From: Acidobacteriaceae bacterium
GTDB lineage: Bacteria > Acidobacteriota > Terriglobia > Terriglobales > Acidobacteriaceae
NCBI GenBank assembly: GCA_030038195.1
Contig: JASHPJ010000059.1
Span: 1 to 39,135 of the forward strand
DNA: 39,135 nt
Direction of reading: 5' to 3'
Shown here: one piece after another, positions 8,353 through 18,000 of the stretch
Position numbering within the stretch: the stretch's first letter is position 1
Layout: each line of letters opens with the position of its first letter
Notes under the pieces: generated by a model
What the model was told of the DNA's origin: nothing
The model's input: only the letters and a program-made list of their open reading frames with translations
Database searches by the model: none
Made by a program: the position numbers and the translations under genes

Positions 8353-10780
8353 GGTGCACCTCCGCGCTGCCCATGTTGTGGGCCACATCTTCAGCCGTAA
8401 CGGTCAAAACGTAGTTGCCGGCGGGAAGGCCAGGCGGGAGCCACAACTGGCCGGTGCTTGCTTCAGCCGCAGGGTTCCAGCGCAGGCTTACCGGCGCAAG
8501 CCCATCGAGCCGCGCCGTAAGAGTGCGCGTATTCGCTGACGCGCTCACGATGAGCGGCACGGTCTCGCCGGCGCGGAAACGCGTCTGCGCGAGCCGCACC
8601 TTGACTGAAGGCGGCTTGGACAGGATGACGAAGCTCTTCGATTCGCGATAGACCTGGCCGTCTTTGTCGCGCAGCACCAGCCGCACCGGGTAGGTGCCGT
8701 CTGTCATCTCCGGCGGAGCCAGAAAGCGGGTCTGCCACACATCTTCATCGGCCAGGTAGCGCAGCGGTTTTTCCAGCCCGAAAGGAAACAGCGCAACCAC
8801 CGAAACGATGGCCGGGTCCGTGTGGATGCGCAGAACGGGATCGCCGGGACGAATGACGCGCGGACGCAGCAGCGCGCGCGGCGCTGCCAAAAACGATGTG
8901 TAAGGCGTAACGAACTTGTACTTCTGCGCCAGGCGGATGATCTCGTCGATTGCGGCTTCGGTTTCTCCGTTGCGGTCGATCTGGTCGAGCAGGGCCTGCA
9001 CGCGAGCCGCAGCCCACAGCCGCGGCAACTGGTCATGATCGAGCTCCTGCGCGGGCAGTTCGGCTTTGGCGTCCACGCGAATCGGCTGTCCCTGCTGCTG
9101 CGCGGTTACCTGGAACGAAGCTTTCTTCTCCGCCTTCAGGTACTGGCCCACCCAGCTTGCCTGGCCACCGTCAAAGACCGCATCGTCGAGCGGGTAAACC
9201 TTGTCTACGGACGACTGCGGCGAGATAGCGAGGCGCAGGTTGCTGATCGGGTTCTGGCCCATCTCGGAGAGAAAGCTGGCGAGCTTGAAGTCCACCGGCT
9301 CGCTCGACAGAACCTGCTCCATCACGCCGTCATTGCGGGCCAGCAGCCGCAGCAGAGGCAGGTTGGCGTCGTCGCCCACGGCAAAAACGTCCGTCTTCGG
9401 CCGGCGGTCCGCGGGAATCTGGTTCCACTGCGCCGCATACCAGTCAGCCAGCTTGCCGGTGGCCACAATGCCGCGGTCGGCGCCGCCGTCGGTAAGCAGA
9501 ACCAGGATGGCATGGGGAACGGCAGCCTGGCTCAGGCCTGCGCTGAGTGCTTTTTCAAGATCGGTTCCTCCGCGCAACTGGCTCTTGCGCAGCCAGTCCA
9601 TGGCGGCCATGATGCTAGCGGTCTCTGCCGCGACGGGCTGCGGCTGATAACTGGCCACGCCGGTGTTGAAGAGCAGCAGGTTGAACTGATCCTGCGGGCG
9701 CAGCGACTCCAGGATCTTCGCTGCAGCCGCGTAGCTGCGCTCCAGTTTCTCCCACTGCATCGAGAGCGACGTATCCAGCAGCACCACGACGGTACGCGGC
9801 GCGGACTGCTGCGCTCCGCCTTGCGCTGCCGAAGGCGCAGCGAGCTGGGCTGTTGCTTCAAAGTAGCCGGGCTCCTCGTTCTTGCGCGTCTTTTGCCGGT
9901 GAGGCTTGTGCGGCTTCGAGTCGTCCTGGGTGGCGCTCTCGCCCTCAGGCTGGCCCAGCGAAGGACCGGCGGAAGGCGCGGCCGGGTTGCGATAGGCAAT
10001 CACCTCGAGGGCATTCCCGGTTACATCCACTCCCCAGGTGGCGGAGAAATCCTCGCTGAGATCGATGTCCGTCGCATCCAGCGAGCCGCGTACCGTATGC
10101 GCGTCCTGCTGGCCGATCTTGAAGGGCAGCGCCTTGCTCTGTATGGCAAAGTCCTTGATCGGCGCGGCCGAGTCCATTGCGAACTGGATGGAGAGATGCG
10201 CCATATGCTGCGCGGCATAAGCGTCGGGCTTGAGCGAAAGCAGAAAATTGCATCTGCGGCCGACGACACGAATCCGCTGGTGGTATTCGATCTCGAGGCG
10301 CTTGGTGCCCCAGGCCGGAATGGGGACAATATGCGCGCTGAAGACCGAGCTGCGCCGTGCCTCGTCCTCGTTGCGCTCGCCCTGTTCGAGGAGTCCGGGG
10401 TCGAGCGCCTGGCTCTTCAGCTCCTGGTAGATCGCCGCGGCGCGCTTGCGTTCCAGAATGACCGCCGGAATGCGCACCGGCCCGTCCCATACGGCAAAGT
10501 CGGAGACCTGGGTTCCGCTGGGCAGCGCAAAAACGTAGTTGCCTTCTTCGGGACGGCCGGTGTGATTGGTGAAGATCTGCTGAATCCAGACGCGGGCGTC
10601 GCCGTTGTCGATGTGAATCTCCACCTGCATCTCGGTGAGAGAAAGAATGGCGGGATCCGGAGCTTCCTTGTCGGCGGGAATGAGCACGCCGCTGTCGGCC
10701 CGTGCAGGCGGTATCGCAATCAGGCAGGCTGCGATAAGAATTGCTGTTACCAGGAACCCGTGGGCGCGTTGACCAGGCAT
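8336..10780 (-). CDS. Secreted VIT-domain and von Willebrand factor A protein
   Basis: The 814-residue product has a signal peptide with a likely cut after ARA (residues 26-28). A VIT (vault/inter-alpha-trypsin) domain spans about 40-175, recognisable from the IFTNHTGRPEEGNYVFALP block and the following RKRAAAIYQE. A Lys/His/Arg-rich linker occupies about 285-303. A vWA domain spans about 329-500 with an intact metal-ion adhesion site: D336-T-S338-L-S340, T406 in GGTD, and D431 in LLTDGG. The C-terminal third ends in an Ig-like beta segment (LPAGNYVLTV). Intact MIDAS residues imply divalent-cation-dependent protein binding. There is no C-terminal anchor, so it is probably periplasmic or secreted. 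It is the second gene of the operon, 54 bases after the propeller gene and overlapping the TPR gene. VIT plus vWA next to TPR proteins recalls Bat-type operons, but the VIT domain and sizes differ. Confidence 0.92.
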   Translation of the reverse strand: MPGQRAHGFLVTAILIAACLIAIPPARADSGVLIPADKEAPDPAILSLTEMQVEIHIDNGDARVWIQQIFTNHTGRPEEGNYVFALPSGTQVSDFAVWDGPVRIPAVILERKRAAAIYQELKSQALDPGLLEQGERNEDEARRSSVFSAHIVPIPAWGTKRLEIEYHQRIRVVGRRCNFLLSLKPDAYAAQHMAHLSIQFAMDSAAPIKDFAIQSKALPFKIGQQDAHTVRGSLDATDIDLSEDFSATWGVDVTGNALEVIAYRNPAAPSAGPSLGQPEGESATQDDSKPHKPHRQKTRKNEEPGYFEATAQLAAPSAAQGGAQQSAPRTVVVLLDTSLSMQWEKLERSYAAAAKILESLRPQDQFNLLLFNTGVASYQPQPVAAETASIMAAMDWLRKSQLRGGTDLEKALSAGLSQAAVPHAILVLLTDGGADRGIVATGKLADWYAAQWNQIPADRRPKTDVFAVGDDANLPLLRLLARNDGVMEQVLSSEPVDFKLASFLSEMGQNPISNLRLAISPQSSVDKVYPLDDAVFDGGQASWVGQYLKAEKKASFQVTAQQQGQPIRVDAKAELPAQELDHDQLPRLWAAARVQALLDQIDRNGETEAAIDEIIRLAQKYKFVTPYTSFLAAPRALLRPRVIRPGDPVLRIHTDPAIVSVVALFPFGLEKPLRYLADEDVWQTRFLAPPEMTDGTYPVRLVLRDKDGQVYRESKSFVILSKPPSVKVRLAQTRFRAGETVPLIVSASANTRTLTARLDGLAPVSLRWNPAAEASTGQLWLPPGLPAGNYVLTVTAEDVAHNMGSAEVHLEVVP

Positions 10781-10834
10781 TTTTGACTTTGCTCTCTACT
10801 TTAGCGGCTATGGCAAGAGTCGCGCAGGAAATTT

Positions 10835-12793
10835 CTACAGCCTGCCCTCATCGATCTTCACCAGGCCGTTGTCAGTGCCTACGTAAACCACGCCGTTTGC
10901 GATGGCGAGCGCCGTGACATTGAGCGAGGGCAGACCCGCCGTCACTGGTTTCCAGCGCGTGCCCGATGCGTCGCCCACCAGCAGGCCCTGGCTGAGGGTG
11001 CCGGCCAGGGTGATCCGGCCATCGCTCAGAATCGCTCCCGGATTCACGATGGTTCCGTTCCGCGTGGCGTCGGTGGCTGTCACGTTGCCGGCCGGGTCCA
11101 GGCGCATGATGCCGTTCCCATAGGTGCCTACCAGCCAGTCTGTTCCTGCGCGGGCCAAGCCGGTAATCCAGTTTGCCTTCAGGCCTGAGTTGGCCGTGGT
11201 CAGGTTGCGCAGCACCACGCCGTTCCTCAGCAGTGAGAGGCCGCCGAGCGTGCCGGCAATTAACTGGTTTTCGCCTGCGCCGAGCGCGTAGACGTGATTG
11301 TTGACCAGCCCTTCGAACGCGTAGATGCTGTGGGCGCCGCTGGCGTCAAGAAAGGTGATGCCCGCCGGCGTAGCGGCTGCCATGCCGTCGCCGTAGAGCG
11401 CCACATCCGTGACGTGGCTGGCGATCAGCCCGGAGTCGCGCGTAAGCACCTGCCTCTGCCGGCCGTCGGGAGAGAACAGCGCCAGGCCGTTGGCCGTGGC
11501 CACAGCCACTGCGCCCTTGCGGCGGTCTTCGACGATGCGGTTCACGCAGAAGACACGATCGTTTTCGACATGCTCGGGCGGACCACCGGTTGCCGGCAGG
11601 ATATCGAGCCCGCGATCGAAGTATCCGATCCAGAGCCGGCCGTCGGAAGCCGGCAGAAGCGCGGAGATGTTGCGGTCGGTCAGCAGCGCGCTGGCGCCGC
11701 CCAGGACCTGGCTCCATGATCCATCGGCGGCGCGCCGCAGCATGCCCTTGCCGGTGACGGTGTACAGTTCATCGCCTGCGGCCATGAACTGCTCGACGGA
11801 GCTGCCGGGCGAAACAGACGCTCTGCCGCCCTCCGGCTCCTCGCCGTGCAAGGCGATGGCGCGGCGCAGAGGACTTCCGCCCGCAGGCCCCGTGAGCGAA
11901 ACCGGCAGAATGCCGCCCTCGAATTCGCCCACCAGCAGCGTGTCCGGCTGCGCCAACAGCGCGTGTGCGTAGCGGCCGGGCGCAAGCACGCGCGCAACCC
12001 TGCCTCCGCGCAGCTCCGCGACGCCAACAGGGGTTCCCACGTAGACGCTTTCGCCAGAGAGGGCAATTGCCTCCACGCGCGCATCGGGCAGCCCCTGGCT
12101 TTCGGCGATCGCATCGGTTTCGCCGCCGTGCCAGTGCAGAACGCCGCGGTTGAGGGTGCCAATCCACAGGTCGGACTCGGTTCCTGCGAGGGCTGTGATG
12201 GATACGCCGCTCGTGGCGGGATGAAAAGCTTTGAGGGTTTTGCCGTCGTAAACCAGCAGGCCCTGTTTCGCCGTTCCCAGCAGCAGCCGGCCGGAAGCGA
12301 GCGGCAGCAGTGCTGTAATCTGCCGCAAGTCCGGACTGCCGGGACGAATCTGGCGGAAATTCACACCGTCGAAGGCCAGCACGCCTTCGCTGCGCGTGGC
12401 GATCAACAGCTCCGGCTGGTGCGCGTCCGCAAGCGTGCCCACCGCCATCTGCCCCAGTGGAGCGGCGGGCAGCTCCAGCCCGCATCGATAGATGTGATCG
12501 AGGGTTCCATCCTGGGAGTAGGCATAGAGCCCGGCGGGTCCTGAGAGATAGAGCCGTCCACCGAAGCTTGCGCCGGCTCTGAAGACGGCCGGAGCGGGCA
12601 TGCTCACAAAACCGGGATTCGGCAACGGGCGGACGGCATGCACCACGACGGCGAAATCGCCGGCTGAGCCGAGGGCCTGCTCAGACCTGTTCAACGCCCG
12701 CTGCGCCTGCCAGAAAGCTACTCCGGCAACCGCGAGGCACAACAGCACCATTGCGATTGCAAGAACCGCCGCAGTCCGCCGTTGGACTTTCAT
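10835..12793 (-). CDS. Membrane-anchored beta-propeller protein (Reg_prop-like repeats)
   Basis: The 652-residue product opens with MKVQRRTAAVLAIAMVLL, a basic start and one transmembrane helix (about 8-30), so the rest should lie in the periplasm. From about residue 150 it carries at least eight blade-like repeats of 40-50 residues with the pattern ITAL...LWIGT..RGVL..., for example SDLWIGTLNRGVLHW, DGRLWIGYFDRGLDILPA, TDWLVGTYGNGIMRLDP and NGVVYVGTDNGLVKID. These resemble the two-component regulator propeller repeats of hybrid sensor kinases, but no kinase or output domain follows. AGGTGGGG lies nine bases before the ATG. It is the first gene of the four-gene operon, and repeat element A lies 28 bases upstream. 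A ligand-sensing or protein-binding propeller is a reasonable inference; substrate unknown. Confidence 0.88.
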   Translation of the reverse strand: MKVQRRTAAVLAIAMVLLCLAVAGVAFWQAQRALNRSEQALGSAGDFAVVVHAVRPLPNPGFVSMPAPAVFRAGASFGGRLYLSGPAGLYAYSQDGTLDHIYRCGLELPAAPLGQMAVGTLADAHQPELLIATRSEGVLAFDGVNFRQIRPGSPDLRQITALLPLASGRLLLGTAKQGLLVYDGKTLKAFHPATSGVSITALAGTESDLWIGTLNRGVLHWHGGETDAIAESQGLPDARVEAIALSGESVYVGTPVGVAELRGGRVARVLAPGRYAHALLAQPDTLLVGEFEGGILPVSLTGPAGGSPLRRAIALHGEEPEGGRASVSPGSSVEQFMAAGDELYTVTGKGMLRRAADGSWSQVLGGASALLTDRNISALLPASDGRLWIGYFDRGLDILPATGGPPEHVENDRVFCVNRIVEDRRKGAVAVATANGLALFSPDGRQRQVLTRDSGLIASHVTDVALYGDGMAAATPAGITFLDASGAHSIYAFEGLVNNHVYALGAGENQLIAGTLGGLSLLRNGVVLRNLTTANSGLKANWITGLARAGTDWLVGTYGNGIMRLDPAGNVTATDATRNGTIVNPGAILSDGRITLAGTLSQGLLVGDASGTRWKPVTAGLPSLNVTALAIANGVVYVGTDNGLVKIDEGRL

Positions 12794-12820
12794 GATTGTG
12801 GCCCCACCTGCCGGAAGTTA

Positions 12821-12936
12821 TAGCATTTTTCGGAATTGCTGTAGACCGAAAGCACATACTCAAGTGGCTTTTTCTCAAGAAAAAGCCACCTTTCACACAT
12901 CTCAAAAAGTCTACGTGTATTCCGAAAATGCGCTAG
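12821..12936. repeat. Triple-nested inverted-repeat element, copy A
   Basis: Three nested stems are visible. The outer arm at 12821-12840 (TAGCATTTTTCGGAATT) matches 12916-12935 inverted. A middle stem GTAGAC (12841-12846) pairs with GTCTAC (12909-12914). The central hairpin GTGGCTTTTTC (12864-12874) pairs with 12879-12889 around TCAA. The architecture and length match copies B (30709) and C (36149). It sits 28 bases before the propeller gene start and may lie in that gene's leader. It could be a non-autonomous mobile element (MITE- or REPIN-like) or a structured RNA. Confidence 0.75.
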
Positions 12937-12945
12937 ACACTAGCG
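12931..12945. repeat. Short palindrome CGCTAG-ACA-CTAGCG at the edge of copy A
   Basis: Perfect six-base arms around a three-base spacer overlap the right end of repeat copy A. It may reflect the element's boundary or an operator; nothing distinguishes these. Confidence 0.4.
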
Positions 12946-12968
12946 TATCTGCCTGTAGATGGCAAGCC

Positions 12969-12989
12969 CTCAGAACCTGTCTAAAAACT
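12969..12989. repeat. 21-bp dispersed motif, first copy
   Basis: The motif (beginning CTCAGAACCTGT) recurs at 38222-38242 with one mismatch in 21. Both copies lie in intergenic or gene-end DNA, suggesting the edge of a dispersed element rather than a regulatory site. Confidence 0.5.
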
Positions 12990-13003
12990 TGATGTTTTGA
13001 AAG

Positions 13004-13023
13004 GGCACGGCTGAAGCCATGCC
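13004..13023. repeat. REP-like palindrome GGCACGGCT/AGCCATGCC
   Basis: Nine-base arms with one mismatch flank a two-base loop. It lies 69 bases past the stop of the minus-strand regulator gene. No strong T tract follows in that direction, so I call it a dispersed palindrome first and a possible terminator second. I recall GGGCACGGCT-type palindromes as frequent in Acidobacteriota intergenic DNA. Confidence 0.5.
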
Positions 13024-13091
13024 TGTTCAAGGCAGGTTGATGCAACCAGCTCCAGGTTTTGCCGTCTGCGCGTCTGCCGCCGGATGGGCCG

Positions 13092-14471
13092 CTACCAGCA
13101 GTCGAGGCTCAGAATATGCGGCGGCCCGGGCTTCCCGTCAATGAGGCCGGTTTCAAGCACTGCCTCGAAGCTTGTCTTGGCTGCGCAATGCGGATCGATT
13201 TTGAGACTACTCGCCAATGCGCCCGAGGTCAGCAGTTGACTGGCGGCCACGCTGCCAGCGCTTCCCAGGCCGGCTTCGATGAGGACCGGCACTCCCGAGG
13301 TAGTGTCATCCACCCTGGCCACAATGGCGTAGTCTTTCCGCCAGTCCGACAGCGGAGCCGCGAAGTCGACCATCCAGGGGCTGCTGCCGGGCTTATTCAC
13401 ATCGACGATCGACGCAACCGGCTGGCCGCCGGGCACGGAAGGAAAGACAACCGAGATCCGGTAACGCAGGCCTTGCGTCAGGCGTAGAGTCCACTTGTTG
13501 TCCAGCGCGCCGATGAGGATAACCGGCTGGCGTTGAAACTCAGTGAACGAAACCTGGTCAGCACCGGCCAGCCGGAAGGGAATGCCGCGTTTGCCCAGTT
13601 GATTCGCCAGGGCCGCGATGACGCTGGCGTCATCAACCGGAATCATCTGGCTGTGAATGTTGACGTCAGCAATGGTTGGTCCGGCGGCTGCAGACGACGC
13701 GTCCGCCTCCTGAATGTTGTGCTCGCCCAGGCAGATGAGAATGGGAAGGCTGGAGTGGGAAAACGCTTCCCATAATTTGGGCGCGGAAGCCCGCGCGCGG
13801 CTTCTCCATAGGCCGGTGGCCGCCAGAACCGAGGCTGCAAGGACGAAGGCTGCGGTGATCCGTATGGAGCGCCGGGAAAAGAACGGAACGGGCGGTGAAG
13901 CGACGGTCTGATGCGCATCGGGCTGGTTCTCCGGCTCGCCTGCAAATGCCGGGGCAGAGACCGGCGCGCTGCCAGGCAAAGGAGCTGAAGGGTCCGGCAG
14001 GGCATCGGCGATGTGGCCGCTTCCATCGGCCCGCTTCCGCTCGTCGGCCTTTCCGCCCCGTTTTTTGAGAGGAAGATGGAACTCCGGCACGTAGCTGCCG
14101 CGGGGAAGATCGATCTGAATCCGGTGAGCCGCCTGCGACTCCTGGTAATACTGGCTGATGCGCTTGCGCACGTCGTTGGCCGTGACCCGCACAATGGAAT
14201 CATCCCCGGTGTCGTAGTCCAGGGCGCGGTCAAAGACATGCACGCCGATGGTCCGCTCTTTAAGCTGGCCGGCGCGGCCAGCCAGGGTTTCCCGCACAAC
14301 GTAATTCAGAAAGCCCTTGCAGCGGTTGCTTTGCGCAAAGAGAGCGGAGCCGAGCATCATCTCGAGCTCGTCGCATACTGCCTCCTGCAGGGCGGGTGTG
14401 AGCCGGCTGCCTGCATTACGGACATCCTCCTGCTGCGTCTCCGCCGTTCCGAGATTGCGCCTGGGGTTCAT
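13092..14471 (-). CDS. Membrane-spanning regulator with N-terminal winged-helix-like domain and periplasmic sensor
   Basis: I choose ATG 14471 (MNPRRN) over an upstream in-frame TTG at 14498; neither has a strong ribosome site. In the 459-residue product, residues about 30-132 form a compact domain with LKERTIGVHVF, DSIVRVTANDVRKRISQYY and IDLPRGSYVPEF. This block is typical of a protein group I associate with Acidobacteriota and Planctomycetota, and it resembles the C-terminal winged-helix effector of OmpR/ToxR-type proteins. A Pro/Ala-rich linker (about 155-197) leads to one transmembrane helix (203-222), then a ~230-residue periplasmic domain. The architecture is ToxR-like: DNA-binding-like domain inside, sensor outside. 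It diverges from the TonB receptor across a 536-bp gap, so it plausibly controls that locus. DNA binding is inference. Confidence 0.8.
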   Translation of the reverse strand: MNPRRNLGTAETQQEDVRNAGSRLTPALQEAVCDELEMMLGSALFAQSNRCKGFLNYVVRETLAGRAGQLKERTIGVHVFDRALDYDTGDDSIVRVTANDVRKRISQYYQESQAAHRIQIDLPRGSYVPEFHLPLKKRGGKADERKRADGSGHIADALPDPSAPLPGSAPVSAPAFAGEPENQPDAHQTVASPPVPFFSRRSIRITAAFVLAASVLAATGLWRSRARASAPKLWEAFSHSSLPILICLGEHNIQEADASSAAAGPTIADVNIHSQMIPVDDASVIAALANQLGKRGIPFRLAGADQVSFTEFQRQPVILIGALDNKWTLRLTQGLRYRISVVFPSVPGGQPVASIVDVNKPGSSPWMVDFAAPLSDWRKDYAIVARVDDTTSGVPVLIEAGLGSAGSVAASQLLTSGALASSLKIDPHCAAKTSFEAVLETGLIDGKPGPPHILSLDCW

Positions 14472-15007
14472 AGACGAGCGACGCAGGAATAGTAGCAAAA
14501 AAATGCATCTGCGGTCCTCTGAAACCTTAACTGCTTGCGCGTATTTTGTTCATTTAAAAAAGTTGTCCTGGCCTTAACACCTGTTACAACGGTTCAGAAC
14601 CTTGCACAGAGCATGTTTTTGCGCCTATGGTTATCGCCGTTTCATATCGGAACAAATTTCAATTACTGGAAAAGGGGTCAAGGCGAACACGGTCCGACAT
14701 GGGAAATGGGGCCGCTACTTCCCCGGTTGTTCACGCTTTGTTGCCTGATAACCGGCTTGTTTCCAGCTTGTTAGTGGAAGTTTTGTTGACCTGAAAAGGA
14801 TTTCAGCCGCAAGCAGAGACACGCGTCTCTCACGAGAGGAGTTGCATTTGAAGGCATCCGGCTGACGAAATATCGCGAGACCGCGCAATTTCAGGCACCG
14901 CCCTGGGTGTGGCTGCCCATCACCATCATGGGAGCTGCATCCACCACGCTACGCAGGCTAAACCAGAGCCCCGCAACACCATGACTTCACTTCAGGAGGA
15001 CCAGGGA
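14472..15007. promoter_or_regulatory. Divergent intergenic region between regulator and TonB receptor
   Basis: This 536-bp region lacks a convincing gene. It is AT-richer than its flanks between about 14500 and 14660. It holds an imperfect inverted repeat AGAGACACGCGTCTCT at about 14814-14829 that could be an operator. It ends with AGGAGG eight bases before the receptor ATG. I cannot fix a -35/-10 pair. An in-frame ATG at 14909 would extend the receptor, but the signal peptide and ribosome site favour 15008. Confidence 0.4.
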
Positions 15008-18000
15008 ATGCGAATGCTTCGCTGCACATTCTGCTTGGCCGTTCTGTTGCTCGTTTCAGGCCCGCTCTTCGCCCAGGCCGGAGCAACAGGCACCATTCTC
15101 GGCACAGTGACGGACTCGACCGGCGCCATCGTGCCGGGAGCCAAAGTAACGGTAACCAACTCCGCGACCAACGTGGCCATACAAACCGTAACCAGCTCGG
15201 CTGGCGACTACAACGAGCCCTCGCTCAACCCAGGCGTCTACCGGGTAACCGTCGAAGCTCCGGGGTTTCAGAAATCAGTCACCAACGCGATCAACTTGTC
15301 GGTCGACCAGAAGATCCGTGTGGACATTTCCTTGAAGCCAGGCACGGTCAGCACAACCCTTCAGGTAACGGCGCAGGCTGTGGCGCTTGACACCGACACG
15401 GCAGCGCTCTCGCAGCTTGTGAGTCAGCAGCAGGTGGCAGAGCTGCCGCTCGACGGCCGCAACTTTGTGCAATTGCTGTTTATCGGCGCCGGAGCAGTCA
15501 CCATCGGCGGCGAGCAGGGAACCATGCGCCAGGGCGAAGGCGACGCCATCAGCGTCAACGGCGGCCGGCCCGAGGGGAATAACTTCACTCTGGACGGCCT
15601 GGTCAACACCGACACGGCCATGGAAACACCGGCCGTGATCCTGTCCCAGGACGCCATCCAGGAGTTCAAAGTGGAGAGCGGTGTCTATCCGGCCGAGTAC
15701 GGATTCTCCGCCAGCCAGATCAACATCGTCAGCAAGAGCGGCACCAACTCGCTGCACGGATCGATCTTCGAGTCCAATCGCAGTTATGAGTTCGACGCAA
15801 AGCCCTTCCCCACGGCGACCAGTTTCCAGGCCGCCACGCCCACCTCGAACCCGGTCCTGGAGTTGAACCAGTTCGGCTTCGTTGCCGACGGGCCGGTCTA
15901 CATCCCGAAGATTTACAACGGTCACAACCGGTCCTTCTGGATGGCCAACTATGAGGGCTGGCGCATGAACAACGGCGCCCGCCTGACTGAGTCGGTCCCC
16001 AACCCGGACACCTTGCAGGGCAACTTCGCCAATGAAACCTATCCGGCGCTGCCCACGCAAACCGTGAATGGGAACTCTGTTACCTTGCCTGGCGGCACTT
16101 TGCCCGACTATGGAACCCCGCAATGCACGGCGCTGCTCGCCCTGGGGTACAACTGCATGCCGGTGGATCCGACAACCGGCCAGGACTTCCCGAATGACAC
16201 GATCCCCTCGAGCCGGTTCACCGCCCGCATCGGGCAGGTTGCAGTCAATAACGGCTATTGGGGAACTCCGACGGTAGCCGGCCAGGCGGAGGGCGTCGCC
16301 AACTTCATCCAGAACATCCCCGGCCCTCTGCACCAGAACCAGTACACTTTCCGTGGAGACCAGAACCTGGGCAAATTCGGCTCGGTCTTCGGGCGCTACA
16401 CCCATTCCAACTACGTGAACTCAACCAACTACAACTCCGGCTCGGCTGTGCTCGGGCTCGAGTCGTATTACGAGCAAGGGGTATCCTGGGAAGTCTCGCA
16501 TACGATCAGCCTTGGCGCGAATAACGTAAACAACTTCCGCTTCGGCTATCTCTCGGCCAACGCGCCGGAAGGCTCCGCCGCCCCACCCTCTTCGGTCGTG
16601 TCGGCCCTCGGCGAGACCGGTGTGTTTACGACCTTCGGACCGCTGCAGCAGACCTGGCCCAATGTGGGCCTTACCCAGTACGCCAGCGGCGGCGGGCCGG
16701 TGAACTCCTACAGCGGTTCCTATAGTCCGCAATGGGAATTTGCCGATTCGTTCACTTCGATCCATGGGCGGCACACGCTTGGTTTCGGCATCGATTACCG
16801 CTACTGGACCATCACCCGCAACCTGGACGACGATTTCTACGGCGATTGGGGATTTAGCTCTTCGCTCATTCAGACCAACAGCGAAGCCATCTCCACGACC
16901 GACTCCGCGTCCAGTTGCCCCAATGCTCCGGTATCCGTCGGTGGCGCAGCCGCTGCAGCCTTGTGTGGAACCGGCAACGCTGTGGCCGACATGATGCTGG
17001 GGTACTACGACAATGTCGGCGGATTCGTGCCTGGGCCGCTCAGCCTGACCACCCAGGCCGGCAACCCGCAAGACCACGTCTACCACTATTTCGCGCCGTA
17101 CGCCGAAGACGACTGGAAGATCACCCCCAAGCTGAGCATCAATTTCGGTCTTCGCTACGACTTCCGCGCCGCGACCTACGAGAAAAGCAACCACTTCTTC
17201 TGGCTCGACACCACCAATGCGCAAGGCGGCCTGTGCTACGCCGATCCGAAATTGACCACGGATGGCGTGGCTCCCGGAGTGGGCTATAACGGCGGTCCGA
17301 TCCTGCGCTATTGCGGTTCGGTACCCCGTCCTGCTCCCAAGAATCCCTTTGCGCCAAGGTTCGGCGTTGACTATCGCCTGAACGACAGGACGGTTGTACG
17401 CACCGGCTATGGAATCTTCTACACCTCCTACGAGGGGCGCGAGATCGACGACTCGGCGGATATTTATCCCTACAGCATCCGCAACAGTCTCACCCCCTAC
17501 ACACAGAACACTTCCGACCAGCTCAAACTCAGCAATCAACTGTTCCCGGCCTACTCCACGCTGACTGCGTTCCCCGTAGCGACTCTTTCGTTTATCGCCG
17601 TGATCGAGTCGGAAAATCCGCTCAATCCATACGTCCAAACCTGGACGCTGTCGGTGGAGCGCCAACTGAAAAGCAACACCACCCTGGAAGTAAACTACGT
17701 CGGAAACAAAGGAACCCATCTGCTGGACCGCCGTGACATTGCCCAAACCGATCCAATTCCAGCGGCAAGCCTCTCGCTTTGCCAGGAGCAGGATGCGAAT
17801 GGCGTCTACTACAACGTTGTGGGCGATGCCACTCACACCGCAATCGCGCCGTGCACCGTGGCGAGCCGCCTGCCGTATCCCAACTTCACCGGCTATTACA
17901 TCGACAGCGACTTCCACGGCTACTCCAACTACAACGCGGCGAACGTCAAGTTCGAGCATCGCTCCGGTGACTTGGCCGTAACCTCGGTCTTTACCTGGGC

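Noticed and set aside
8822..10786. 654-codon plus-strand frame opposite the VIT/vWA gene
   Set aside because: It lies wholly opposite a well-supported gene, has no domain, and is Arg/Leu/Gly-rich as expected for the complement of a GC-rich gene.
14535..14774. 79-codon plus-strand frame upstream of the TonB receptor
   Set aside because: No ribosome site and unconvincing composition; better read as regulatory DNA.
16421..17959. 512-codon minus-strand frame opposite the TonB receptor
   Set aside because: No recognisable motif or ribosome site; the plus strand carries an unmistakable receptor.
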